From: Erythrobacter sp.
Lineage (GTDB): Bacteria; Pseudomonadota; Alphaproteobacteria; Sphingomonadales; Sphingomonadaceae
DNA length: 14,417 bases
Reading direction: 5' to 3'
NCBI GenBank assembly: GCA_030731635.1
Contig: JANQTR010000152.1
Location: 1 to 14,417 of the forward strand
Part shown: positions 1 through 6,519 of the stretch, piece after piece
Layout: each line of letters starts with the position of its first letter
How positions within the stretch are numbered: the stretch's first letter is position 1
Translations under genes and position numbers: made by a program
Notes under the pieces: model-generated
What the model was told of the DNA's origin: nothing
Databases searched by the model: none
Seen by the model: the letters and a program-made list of their open reading frames with translations, nothing else

Positions 1-1
1 G

Positions 2-1240
2 GATATTGATACCGCCAATTGGTCGCCGGGCCTGACCGCCGAAGCGCTGACTGCCTATCTTGCGAGCGGGGATGTCACTGGCGCATGTCCGGCAGTGCGG
101 TTGCAAGGTTCCAAGCGCGAAGATGGCGAATGGCAGATGCTGCAGGCGATCTGTAACGCTTATGCCGGGGAAACCGCGCTTGCCGCGTCGCAGCTTGACC
201 GGACGCTGCGCCGCGGTGTGTCCCCGCGTATTGATGTGCTGTTGGCGCGGCGTTTTGCCGGGTCTGCGGGGCGCGGGCAGCGTGCGGTCGAGATTGAATG
301 GGACGGTGTAGACGATCTCAATCCGTGGCGTTTTGCCTTGGCCAATGCGCTGGGGGAGCCAGTGCCCGGCGCGGTGCTTGATGGTGCATTGGCGGCAAGC
401 GGCGGGGCCTATTACGCGCGATCTGGTGCGCTGCTGCCGATGCTGCCCGCAACCCAACGGGCGCGCTTTGCCGGGCGCGCCGCGCGCGAAGGTATCCTGT
501 CAAGCGACGCGATGGTTGATCTGTTTGCCGAAATCTTTGCCGATCGGGCTGCCGAAGGAGACGCAGCCCAGCAAGCAGCCACCCTGCGTGAGGCCTATCT
601 TGCCACCGCCCCTGCGGCGCGTATCGCTGCCATGCAGCGGTTGTGGAGCGCGGGCGAGGCGCTGGGCGGAGGCGATGGTTACGGTGCGCGGGTGCTGACC
701 GCCTATGCCGCTGCGCGCATTCCGGCTGATGCGGCGCAGGCTGATGCAGCGGGCGATCTGATCGCGACGATGCTGGCCGCGGGGCTTGATCGCGATGCCT
801 TGGCATGGCGCGGTGTGGTCGAAGATGGCTCGCTGGGCTGGGCGCTGATCGTGCTGAGCGCGCCGCGCAGCGGCGGCGTGGGACAGGGCGAGGTGGAAAG
901 CTTCATCAACGATGATGAAAGTGCCGGTGCCCGCAAATCGGCGTTTCTGGTGGCGGGCCTTGCCGGGTTGGGCCGCTTGAGTGAGGGCGAAATAGCCGCG
1001 CTGACGGATGATTTGAGCATTGATCTGGCGCGGCAAACGCGCTGGAGCAAGGCAATTTCGCGCGCGGCGGCGGTTGATAACCCCACGCTGGTGGCGCTGT
1101 TGGCCGGGTTGGGAATGCAAGGTTCGAGCTGGGCGCAGATGACTCCGCTTCACCTCTATCACATTACCGCAGCGCTTAACCGCGTGGGATTGCAGGCCGA
1201 AGCCCGGATGATCGCCGCCGAGGCTGTGGCGCGCGGCTGA
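2..1240 (+). CDS. Unrecognised alanine-rich helical protein, 5' end outside the window
   Basis: The reading frame is open from base 2 of the window to TGA at 1238-1240, giving 412 visible residues. The GTG at 95 is internal to this frame and need not be the start. The protein is rich in Ala, Leu, Gly and Arg and looks largely alpha-helical. It has phrases such as NPWRFALANALGEPVP near residues 101-116 and a hydrophobic Gly/Leu segment (FLVAGLAGLGRL) near residue 315. I see no catalytic motif, cysteine cluster or clear membrane segment in the visible part, and any signal peptide would lie upstream. It sits 9 nt before the XerD-type recombinase, so the two are probably co-transcribed. I do not recognise the family. 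Coding is supported by length, codon use and the absence of any competing frame that fits the operon. Confidence 0.8.
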   Translation, partial: DIDTANWSPGLTAEALTAYLASGDVTGACPAVRLQGSKREDGEWQMLQAICNAYAGETALAASQLDRTLRRGVSPRIDVLLARRFAGSAGRGQRAVEIEWDGVDDLNPWRFALANALGEPVPGAVLDGALAASGGAYYARSGALLPMLPATQRARFAGRAAREGILSSDAMVDLFAEIFADRAAEGDAAQQAATLREAYLATAPAARIAAMQRLWSAGEALGGGDGYGARVLTAYAAARIPADAAQADAAGDLIATMLAAGLDRDALAWRGVVEDGSLGWALIVLSAPRSGGVGQGEVESFINDDESAGARKSAFLVAGLAGLGRLSEGEIAALTDDLSIDLARQTRWSKAISRAAAVDNPTLVALLAGLGMQGSSWAQMTPLHLYHITAALNRVGLQAEARMIAAEAVARG

Positions 1241-1249
1241 AGCGCGCCG

Positions 1250-2137
1250 ATGTCAGCTGCCACCGACGCTTTTCTCGCTATGCTGGCTGCCGAACGAGGG
1301 GCAGCTTTGAACACGCTGGCCGCATACCGCCGCGATCTTGATGGGGCAGAGCAGGCAATCGGCGATCTTGCGGCCGCACCGCGCGATGCGGTGGCGATGC
1401 TGGCGGGGGAATGGGCCGCGTTGGCCCCGGCGAGTGTCGCGCGCAAAGCTTCGGCGCTCAGGCAATTTTTCGGCTTTGCAATGGACGAAGGCTGGCGGCG
1501 CGATGATCCTTCGGGCGCGTTGCCATCACCGCGCACTCGCCGTCCTTTGCCCAAAGTGCTGAATCATGCAGATATCGCTGCTCTGTTCGCTCGTGCCGAG
1601 GATGAGGCATCGGGCGATGATCCCAAAGCGGTGCGGCAATTGGCGCTGATCGAACTGCTCTATGGATCGGGCCTGCGCGCCACCGAACTGGTCGCTCTGC
1701 CGTTAAGCGCCGTGCCGCGTGATGCTCCCTTCCTCACCATCACGGGCAAGGGCGGGGCGACACGGCTCGTGCCAGTCGGCACACGCGCGCTTGAGGCGTT
1801 GGGCCGGTGGACGGGACTGCGCCCGGTGCTGCCGGCATCGCGCTATCTGTTCCCGTCAAAAGCCGGCGCGCATCTCAGCCGGGTGCGGTTGTTCCAGTTG
1901 ATCAAGGCGCTGGCCGCACGCGCCGGATTGGACCCTGCGGCGATCAGCCCGCACGTGCTGCGCCATGCCTTTGCCACCCACTTGCTCGAAGGCGGGGCTG
2001 ATCTGCGCGTGCTGCAAACTTTGCTGGGCCATGCCGATATTGCCACCACCCAAATATACACCCATGTGGATAGCGCGCGGCTGGTTGCGCTCGTCAATTC
2101 CCGCCACCCGCTTGCCACGAAGCCCGCATCGGACTAG
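1250..2137 (+). CDS. xerD: Tyrosine recombinase XerD (chromosome dimer resolution)
   Basis: This 295-aa protein has the length and architecture of XerC/XerD recombinases. An N-terminal SAM-like core-binding domain (about residues 3-85) is followed by the catalytic domain (about 100-290). All six active-site residues are visible: R143 in GLRATEL, K167 in TGKGGATR, H235 and R238 in SPHVLRHAFATHLL, H261 in LLGHADI, and the nucleophile Y270 in TTQIYTHV. The family resolves chromosome dimers at dif with FtsK. I prefer XerD over XerC because the gene lies directly upstream of accA, a placement I associate with xerD in sphingomonads (from memory). It could still be the XerC paralogue. The ATG at 1250 has a weak GAAG 6 nt upstream and gives the expected family length. 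No integrase cargo or att repeats accompany it, which argues against a mobile-element integrase. Confidence 0.88.
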   Translation: MSAATDAFLAMLAAERGAALNTLAAYRRDLDGAEQAIGDLAAAPRDAVAMLAGEWAALAPASVARKASALRQFFGFAMDEGWRRDDPSGALPSPRTRRPLPKVLNHADIAALFARAEDEASGDDPKAVRQLALIELLYGSGLRATELVALPLSAVPRDAPFLTITGKGGATRLVPVGTRALEALGRWTGLRPVLPASRYLFPSKAGAHLSRVRLFQLIKALAARAGLDPAAISPHVLRHAFATHLLEGGADLRVLQTLLGHADIATTQIYTHVDSARLVALVNSRHPLATKPASD

Positions 2138-2146
2138 CGCGAAGCC

Positions 2147-3091
2147 ATGATTTCCTATCTTGATTTTGAAAAGCCGGTTGCCGCGATTGAAGAACGCATT
2201 GGCCAACTGCGCGGCGTCAACGCGCTGCACGATGTCGACGTGGCGGGCGAGATTGCCCGGCTTGAAGCCAAAAGCACCGAACTGCTCGCTAGCACCTATG
2301 CCTCGCTCACCCCGTGGCAGAAAACACAGGTTGCGCGCCATCCGCAGCGGCCGCATTTCCATGACTATGTTGCCCATGCTTTCAGCGATTTCATGCCGCT
2401 GGGCGGGGATCGTCTCTACGGCGATGATCAGGCGATCATGGGCGGCTTTGCGAAGCTGAACGGGCGGCGGATCATGCTGATCGGCCACGAAAAGGGCAAC
2501 GACACCCAAAGCCGGATCAAGCATAATTTCGGCATGGGCAAGCCCGAAGGCTACCGCAAGGCGATCCGGCTGATGGAGATGGCGGGCCGATTCGGGCTGC
2601 CGGTCGTGACGCTGGTCGATACCTCAGGCGCGTTTCCGGGGATCGAAGCGGAAGAACGCGGCCAAGCTGAAGCCATCGCTCGCTCGACCGAGGCGTGTCT
2701 GGCGCTGGGCGTTCCGATGGTGGCGGTGATCGTGGGTGAGGGCGGTTCGGGCGGTGCAGTGGCATTGGCCGCTGCCAACCGGGTGCTGATGATGGAACAC
2801 GCGGTCTATTCTGTCATCTCGCCCGAAGGTTGCGCCTCGATCCTGTGGCGCACATCAGACAAGGCGGCAGATGCGGCGCAGGCGATGAAGGTCACGGCGC
2901 AGCATCTCAAGCGTGATGGGGTGATTGACCGGATCGTCAAGGAACCGCTTGGCGGGGCGCAGCGCGATCCGGCGGCGGCAGCACGGATGCTCGGCACGGC
3001 GCTGACCGAAGAGCTTGATCTGCTGTCAGGCCACAGCAGCGACGCGCTGATCGCCGCGCGCGAAGAACGCTTCCTCGCCATCGGCGGGTAA
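2147..3091 (+). CDS. accA: Acetyl-CoA carboxylase carboxyltransferase subunit alpha
   Basis: AccA pairs with AccD to form the carboxyltransferase that moves the carboxyl group from biotin to acetyl-CoA, giving malonyl-CoA in the first committed step of fatty-acid synthesis in the cytosol. The 314-aa length matches proteobacterial AccA. The N-terminus MISYLDFEKP is typical of the family. The crotonase-like core contains GGDRLYGDDQAI (86-97), KGNDTQSRIKHNFGM (116-130), VDTSGAFPGIEAEERGQ (157-173) and the glycine-rich GEGGSGGAVAL (197-207). The ATG is 9 nt after the xerD stop with only a short GAAG upstream, so translation may depend on coupling. The gene ends 80 nt before the M48 protease. It looks complete and essential, with no anomaly. 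Confidence 0.97.
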   Translation: MISYLDFEKPVAAIEERIGQLRGVNALHDVDVAGEIARLEAKSTELLASTYASLTPWQKTQVARHPQRPHFHDYVAHAFSDFMPLGGDRLYGDDQAIMGGFAKLNGRRIMLIGHEKGNDTQSRIKHNFGMGKPEGYRKAIRLMEMAGRFGLPVVTLVDTSGAFPGIEAEERGQAEAIARSTEACLALGVPMVAVIVGEGGSGGAVALAAANRVLMMEHAVYSVISPEGCASILWRTSDKAADAAQAMKVTAQHLKRDGVIDRIVKEPLGGAQRDPAAAARMLGTALTEELDLLSGHSSDALIAAREERFLAIGG

Positions 3092-3109
3092 AGGCTGCGC
3101 GACAAGGCT

Positions 3110-3138
3110 TTGCGCGCCTGCGTCTTTGGCCCTACTCT
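3110..3138 (+). promoter_or_regulatory. Candidate sigma-70 promoter for the M48 protease gene
   Basis: A -35-like TTGCGC at 3110-3115 and a -10-like TACTCT at 3133-3138 are separated by exactly 17 bp. Transcription would begin near 3145, leaving a leader of about 27 nt that contains the GGGAGA ribosome site before ATG 3172. The location in the 80-nt gap after accA fits. The elements were matched by eye only. Confidence 0.4.
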
Positions 3139-3171
3139 GCCGCCAGATAAAAATCGGCGGGAGAACAAGCC

Positions 3172-4638
3172 ATGGCTCGAATTTCACTAAAGACCCTCGC
3201 ACTGGGCGCAGCGCCGCTGGCTTTGGCGGGCTGCGTCCCTGGCGCGACGATACCCTCTGCCTCAACCCCGATCACCCAAACCGAATCGCAGCAGGGTGCG
3301 GAGTATCATCCGCAGTTCCTGGCCGAATTTGGCGGGGCGATGACAGGTCCGCAGGCCACCTATGTTGAACAGGTGGGCAAGAATATTGCGGTGCAATCGG
3401 GCCTCGGCAATGCGCGTGAGAGCTTTACTGTCAGCCTGCTGAACTCGCCGGTCAACAACGCTTTCGCCGTGCCGGGCGGGTACATCTACACCACCCGCCA
3501 ACTGGTAACGTTGATGAACAACGAGGCGGAATTGGCAGGCGTGCTTGGCCACGAGGTTGGCCATGTCGCCGCGCGCCACAGCCAGCGGCGCCAGCAGACA
3601 GCGCAGCGCAATTCCATTCTGGGCGTGCTGGGGGCGATCGGCAGCTCGATCCTGCTAGGCGATTCGGGGTTGGGCAGCACGCTGTCCAAGGGTTTCCTGC
3701 AAGGTTCGCAGCTGCTCACCCTGAGTTTCTCGCGCTCGCAGGAACTTCAGGCGGATGATCTGGGGATCCAGTATCTCGCCAAGGCCGGGTATGATCGCCG
3801 GGCGATGGGCACGGTGCTGGCCAGTCTTGCGGCGCAGAACACGCTTGATGCGCGATTGCAGGGGCGCAATGCCAGCGTGCCTGAATGGTCATCGACTCAC
3901 CCCGATCCAGCCAGCCGGGTGCAAAGCGCGCTCGCCAAGGCCGGGACGGCGGGCGGCGTAACGAATCGCGACACGTTTCTCACGCGTATCGACGGGCTGC
4001 TATACGGCGATGACCCCGCCCAGGGCCTGATCGAGGGCAGCACCTTTATCCACCCCGAATTGCGATTGGCCTTCACCGCGCCGCAGGGGTTCTACATGGT
4101 CAACGGCACGCGGGCGGTCAGCATTAACGGGCAGGGCGGACAGGCGCAGATGACGCTGGCACCCTATGCCGGTGATCTTGATACCTATGTGCGCGCGGCG
4201 TTCACCGCGATTGGCGGCAAGGACAGCACGCTCGCGCCGGCGCAGATGCAGCGCACCACCGTGAACGGTCTGCCCGCAGCTTTCGGTGTGGCACGCGTCA
4301 ACAATGGTCAAAGCCAGGTTGATGTGATTGTGTTCGCTTACGAATTCGCCCGCGACCGGGCCTATCACTTCAGCGCGATCGTTCCTGCTGGCCAGACCAA
4401 CCCGTTCACCGCGATGTTCCAGTCAATGCGGCGCATCACCACGTCTGAAGCGACCAGCGTGGTGCCTAAAAGGCTGGAAGTGGTGACAGTGGGGCGCGGT
4501 GATACTGTGGCCAGTCTGGCGCGGCGGATGGCCTATCCGTCCGATCAGGAGGCGCGCTTCCGGGTGCTCAATGCGCTTGGCAACGGCGAAGGCGTCACGC
4601 CAGGGCAAAAGGTCAAGCTGGCCGTGCGCGCGCGGTAA
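3172..4638 (+). CDS. M48-family zinc metalloprotease, lipoprotein, LysM-like C-terminus
   Basis: This 488-aa protein has a lipoprotein signal peptide with the lipobox LAGC (18-21, acylated Cys21), so it should be anchored in the periplasm. The catalytic motif HEVGH (127-131) and the downstream glutamate E191 in SQELQADDLG supply the zinc ligands and general base of M48 peptidases (BepA/LoiP/Oma1-type). STHPDPASRV (241-250) is the usual M48 motif after the active site. Residues about 290-425 form a separate beta-rich region. The last 55 residues (434-488) resemble a LysM fold, with VGRGDTVASLARRM and TPGQKVKL, suggesting contact with peptidoglycan. Family members degrade or help assemble outer-membrane proteins; the substrate here cannot be inferred. 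The start is supported by GGGAGA upstream of ATG and by the signal peptide. A strong terminator follows at 4693-4716, so this is probably a single-gene unit. Confidence 0.92.
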   Translation: MARISLKTLALGAAPLALAGCVPGATIPSASTPITQTESQQGAEYHPQFLAEFGGAMTGPQATYVEQVGKNIAVQSGLGNARESFTVSLLNSPVNNAFAVPGGYIYTTRQLVTLMNNEAELAGVLGHEVGHVAARHSQRRQQTAQRNSILGVLGAIGSSILLGDSGLGSTLSKGFLQGSQLLTLSFSRSQELQADDLGIQYLAKAGYDRRAMGTVLASLAAQNTLDARLQGRNASVPEWSSTHPDPASRVQSALAKAGTAGGVTNRDTFLTRIDGLLYGDDPAQGLIEGSTFIHPELRLAFTAPQGFYMVNGTRAVSINGQGGQAQMTLAPYAGDLDTYVRAAFTAIGGKDSTLAPAQMQRTTVNGLPAAFGVARVNNGQSQVDVIVFAYEFARDRAYHFSAIVPAGQTNPFTAMFQSMRRITTSEATSVVPKRLEVVTVGRGDTVASLARRMAYPSDQEARFRVLNALGNGEGVTPGQKVKLAVRAR

Positions 4639-4692
4639 ACTGCAGGGCCTCGGGTCAACGTCGTTCGTGACCAGTGCAGCGGACAAAGAAAA

Positions 4693-4716
4693 ACGGCGGG
4701 GATCGCTCCCCGCCGT
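4693..4716. terminator. Bidirectional rho-independent terminator between the M48 protease and Flp pilin genes
   Basis: A perfect 10-bp stem (ACGGCGGGGA / TCCCCGCCGT) closes a TCGC tetraloop. An A-rich run (AAAGAAAAA) precedes it and a T-rich run (ATTCTTTTTT) follows, so a U-tract forms on either strand. It lies 54 nt after the M48 stop and 25 nt beyond the stop of the convergent pilin gene. Confidence 0.93.
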
Positions 4717-4741
4717 ATTCTTTTTTGCCTTGCCGCAAATC

Positions 4742-4918
4742 TTACGGGGTGTTGGCGGTTTCCAGCGTGGTGGCGACGCCGGTGAAGGTGGTGCTCAGCT
4801 GGCCACCAAGTGCGGTCATCGCGGTGATGGCAGCAACAGCGATCAGAGCTGCGATCAGGCCGTATTCGATGGCAGTGGCGCCCTGCTCGTCACGAACGAG
4901 GTTCTTGAAAAAGGTCAT
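4742..4918 (-). CDS. Flp family type IVb pilin (second of a tandem pair)
   Basis: This 58-aa prepilin has a short basic/acidic leader (13 residues, ending DEQG) and then ATAIEYGLIAALIAVAAI. The Flp signature is G|xxxxEY, where the TadV/CpaA-type prepilin peptidase cuts after Gly13; the conserved Glu and Tyr are at mature positions 5 and 6. The mature pilin is 45 residues, one hydrophobic helix plus a polar Ser/Thr-rich tail. I place the start at ATG 4918 because AGGAG lies 7 nt upstream of it; a longer frame to 4978 lacks this support and adds unrelated sequence. Flp pilins are secreted by the Tad machinery and mediate surface attachment. No tad/cpa genes are in the window, so the machinery must be encoded elsewhere. 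Small pseudopilin-like roles are possible. Confidence 0.92.
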   Translation of the reverse strand: MTFFKNLVRDEQGATAIEYGLIAALIAVAAITAMTALGGQLSTTFTGVATTLETANTP

Positions 4919-5034
4919 GTTTAGTCTCCTAGGTTGGTCTTCGGTACCCGCGCCCGTCACCATTTGATGATCGGACAATTCAGAAATTAACTTGCAACTG
5001 TTGAGAAATCCCTAATCAGCAGAGCTATTCTCGA

Positions 5035-5217
5035 TCAGCCGTTAATCGCGTCAACAACCCGGGTCGCAACATTATCCCACATGGCGATCGCTTCACCCGC
5101 AAAGGCTTGAAGCGAAACGGTAATGGCAATAGCGATGAGAGCCAGGATCAGGCCGTATTCAATAGCTGTGGCCCCAGCCTCGTCCGTGAAAATGTCTTTC
5201 ATCAAGGTCGAGAACAT
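5035..5217 (-). CDS. Flp family type IVb pilin (first of a tandem pair)
   Basis: This 60-aa prepilin has a 15-residue leader ending DEAG and then ATAIEYGLILALIAIAITVS. The G|xxxxEY processing site is intact and the mature pilin is again 45 residues. Aligned without gaps to its neighbour it shares 20 of 45 mature residues, mostly in the N-terminal helix; the tail differs and carries Trp32. The ATG at 5217 is chosen because AGGTAG lies 7 nt upstream and the alternative Met at 5202 has no ribosome site. This gene is upstream of the other pilin on the - strand with a 116-nt gap, so the two may be co-transcribed or separately expressed. A CtrA-like box lies about 55 bp upstream (5272-5286). The pair probably arose by duplication. 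Confidence 0.92.
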   Translation of the reverse strand: MFSTLMKDIFTDEAGATAIEYGLILALIAIAITVSLQAFAGEAIAMWDNVATRVVDAING

Positions 5218-5271
5218 GGAGAAACTACCTATCGTTTGCTTTCTGACAGGACTCAAAATCGCTCCTGCGGG

Positions 5272-5286
5272 TTAAGAAAAGGTTGA
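5272..5286 (-). promoter_or_regulatory. Candidate CtrA box upstream of the Flp pilin pair
   Basis: The + strand reads TTAA, seven bases, TTGA; on the - strand this is TCAA-N7-TTAACC. The consensus for the alphaproteobacterial response regulator CtrA is TTAA-N7-TTAA, so this is one base off. It lies about 55 bp upstream of the first pilin ATG, suitable for activation. CtrA activates pilA (an Flp pilin) in Caulobacter. A GANTC methylation-type site (GACTC) lies at 5250-5254 in the same leader. The short pattern could occur by chance. Confidence 0.35.
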
Positions 5287-5296
5287 TGAAATACAC

Positions 5297-5728
5297 GTGA
5301 GTGGAAAAAAAACCGACATTGCGGCAGGCTTGATCATGGTGGTGGCCGCCGCGTTGATGCGCGATGACGGGCGGTGGCTGATGCACCGGCGCCCTCCCGG
5401 AAAGCACCATGCCGGGCTGTGGGAGTTTCCTGGTGGCAAGGTCGAACACAATGAAATGCCGATGGAATCTCTTTTCCGAGAGCTTAATGAAGAGCTAGGT
5501 ATTGTTTGCAATTCCGACGCGTGCAGCGCTGTCTGTTTTGCCGAAACCACAGCAGCAACCGAAGCGCAGCCGATTGTAATCCTGCTTTACAAAGTGAGCG
5601 CCTGGAACGGAATTCCTGCTGCGCTTGAAGGCGGGGAGATCGGCTGGTTTACCCCGCAAGAGGTTCAGGCACTCGCGAAACCGCCGCTTGATATCCGCCT
5701 TGCGCAGGGGCTGTTTCAAAATCACTGA
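5297..5728 (+). CDS. mutT: MutT-type Nudix hydrolase, probable 8-oxo-dGTP diphosphatase
   Basis: MutT-like enzymes hydrolyse oxidised dGTP to the monophosphate and so prevent A:T to C:G mutations. The 143-aa protein carries a full Nudix box G-x5-E-x7-REUxEExGU at residues 47-69, with G47, E53, R61, E62, E65, E66 and G68 all present. The preceding phrase RRPPGKHHAGLWEFPGGK is typical of the MutT branch and is the best argument for 8-oxo-dGTP over other nucleotides. The start is uncertain. GTG at 5297 is the first possible start after an in-frame TAA at 5273, but it has only a distant AAGG; the Met at residue 14 (5336) is an alternative that still keeps the whole fold. The gene diverges from the Flp pilins and is followed after 59 nt by tRNA-Arg. 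Confidence 0.88.
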   Translation: MSGKKTDIAAGLIMVVAAALMRDDGRWLMHRRPPGKHHAGLWEFPGGKVEHNEMPMESLFRELNEELGIVCNSDACSAVCFAETTAATEAQPIVILLYKVSAWNGIPAALEGGEIGWFTPQEVQALAKPPLDIRLAQGLFQNH

Positions 5729-5744
5729 GTACGCCAAACAGGCC

Positions 5745-5772
5745 TTGCCAATCTGAATGGACCCCCTTAAGA
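5745..5772 (+). promoter_or_regulatory. Candidate tRNA-Arg promoter
   Basis: TTGCCA at 5745-5750 is a reasonable -35, and TTAAGA at 5767-5772 a weak -10 with a 16-bp spacer. Transcription would begin about 5780, a few bases before the mature tRNA end at 5788. It lies in the short gap after mutT, so read-through from mutT is also possible. Confidence 0.3.
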
Positions 5773-5787
5773 GCCGCGCCTCCAGAC

Positions 5788-5864
5788 GCACCCGTAGCTC
5801 AGCTGGATAGAGCACCAGACTACGAATCTGGGGGCCGGAGGTTCGAATCCTTCCGGGTGCACCA
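5788..5864 (+). tRNA. tRNA-Arg (anticodon ACG)
   Basis: A 77-nt cloverleaf is complete. The acceptor stem GCACCCG/CGGGTGC pairs perfectly. The D stem is GCTC/GAGC. The anticodon stem CCAGA/TCTGG encloses loop CTACGAA, with anticodon ACG at 5822-5824. The T arm GGAGG-TTCGAAT-CCTTC has one G-U pair. The discriminator is A and CCA is encoded. The ACG wobble base is normally deaminated to inosine by TadA so that CGU, CGC and CGA are read. A terminator follows directly. No partial copy of the 3' end was seen nearby that would mark an integrated element. Confidence 0.98.
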
Positions 5865-5901
5865 AAAAAGCCCGTCCCTCGTTTGAGCGGCGGGCTTTTT
5901 T
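5865..5901. terminator. Bidirectional terminator between tRNA-Arg and the metallopeptidase gene
   Basis: AAAAAGCCCG at 5865-5874 pairs with CGGGCTTTTT at 5891-5900 around a 16-nt loop. The flanking A and T runs give a U-tract on both strands. It begins immediately after the tRNA CCA and lies 28 nt beyond the stop of the convergent gene at 5930. Confidence 0.88.
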
Positions 5902-5929
5902 GCATTTTGATCTGCGGTAAGCCGCCGAA

Positions 5930-6319
5930 TCAGTCCCCGACGCTTTCTTCCAGCGCGTGCATATCGTCGTCCGACAGGCCAAAGTGGTGCCCTGCTTCGT
6001 GAATCACCACGTGCCGGATCAACGCGGCAAAGCTGACGCCGGTTTGCTCCATCTCCTCAAGCAGCGGTTGGCGAAACAAGGTGATCGCCGGCGGCATGAC
6101 CTCGTGATCCCATTGCGATCGGTCGGGCAGGGCGACGCCTTCGTACAGGCCGGTCAGTTCCCAGCGATCGCCAAGGCCAACGGCCGCAAGCTGTTCTGGT
6201 GTCGCAAATTCCTCAACGCGCAGCACGACCTCGGCCAGCGGTTCGCGGAATTGCACAGGCAGCCGCGCCAGCACTGCGTGCGCTTCGGCCTCGAACTGGG
6301 CGATACCGGGATCGCGCAA
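5930..6319 (-). CDS. Minimal-zincin metallopeptidase family protein (DUF1025 / Zincin_1)
   Basis: The C-terminal motif HEAGHHFGLSDDD (107-119 from the start chosen here) fits HExxHxxGxxD, with H107, H111 and D117 as zinc ligands and E108 as base. This is the signature I recall for the small Zincin_1 (formerly DUF1025) family, whose substrates are unknown. The preceding region (GLYEGVALPDRS, PAITLFRQPLLEEM) also fits that family. I choose TTG 6319 because AAGGA lies 7 nt upstream of it and the resulting 129 aa is the family's usual size. The frame stays open upstream to ATG 6403 (157 aa) or TTG 6409, but those starts add a poorly conserved-looking Phe/Ser/Arg-rich stretch and lack a good ribosome site. 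No signal peptide is visible with the chosen start, so it is probably cytosolic. It shares the 200-nt gap upstream with folE. Confidence 0.85.
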   Translation of the reverse strand: MRDPGIAQFEAEAHAVLARLPVQFREPLAEVVLRVEEFATPEQLAAVGLGDRWELTGLYEGVALPDRSQWDHEVMPPAITLFRQPLLEEMEQTGVSFAALIRHVVIHEAGHHFGLSDDDMHALEESVGD

Positions 6320-6519
6320 GGCATGTTCCTTCAGGTTGGCAAAAGAAGAGGTGAATTGCCGAAATTGGCTCCTACATTTACCACGGGGTACCAAGCCTGC
6401 CATGCGCAATCGACATCCGCTTGTGGAACGTCATGCGTAGATGATGGTTGACGTCACTCTGGATCGACCGGCGCAGGGCCGCAACGGCCCGCACGCATTG
6501 CGAAGAAAGACGACCACCT

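Noticed and set aside
1250..2137. XerD-like gene as an integrase of a mobile element
   Set aside because: It has the length and housekeeping neighbours of XerD, with no att repeats, excisionase or cargo genes beside it.
4981..5034. Second CtrA box or sigma-54 promoter between the two pilin genes
   Set aside because: TTAA and TTGA are 10 bp apart rather than 7, and the GG/GC spacing does not fit sigma-54.
5218..5262. TTGAGT-N17-GATAGG as the pilin promoter
   Set aside because: The -10 would overlap the ribosome-binding site about 15 bp from the start codon, leaving no room for a normal leader.
5788..5864. tRNA-Arg as an integration site
   Set aside because: No duplicate of its 3' end was seen and the neighbouring genes are ordinary chromosomal genes on both sides.
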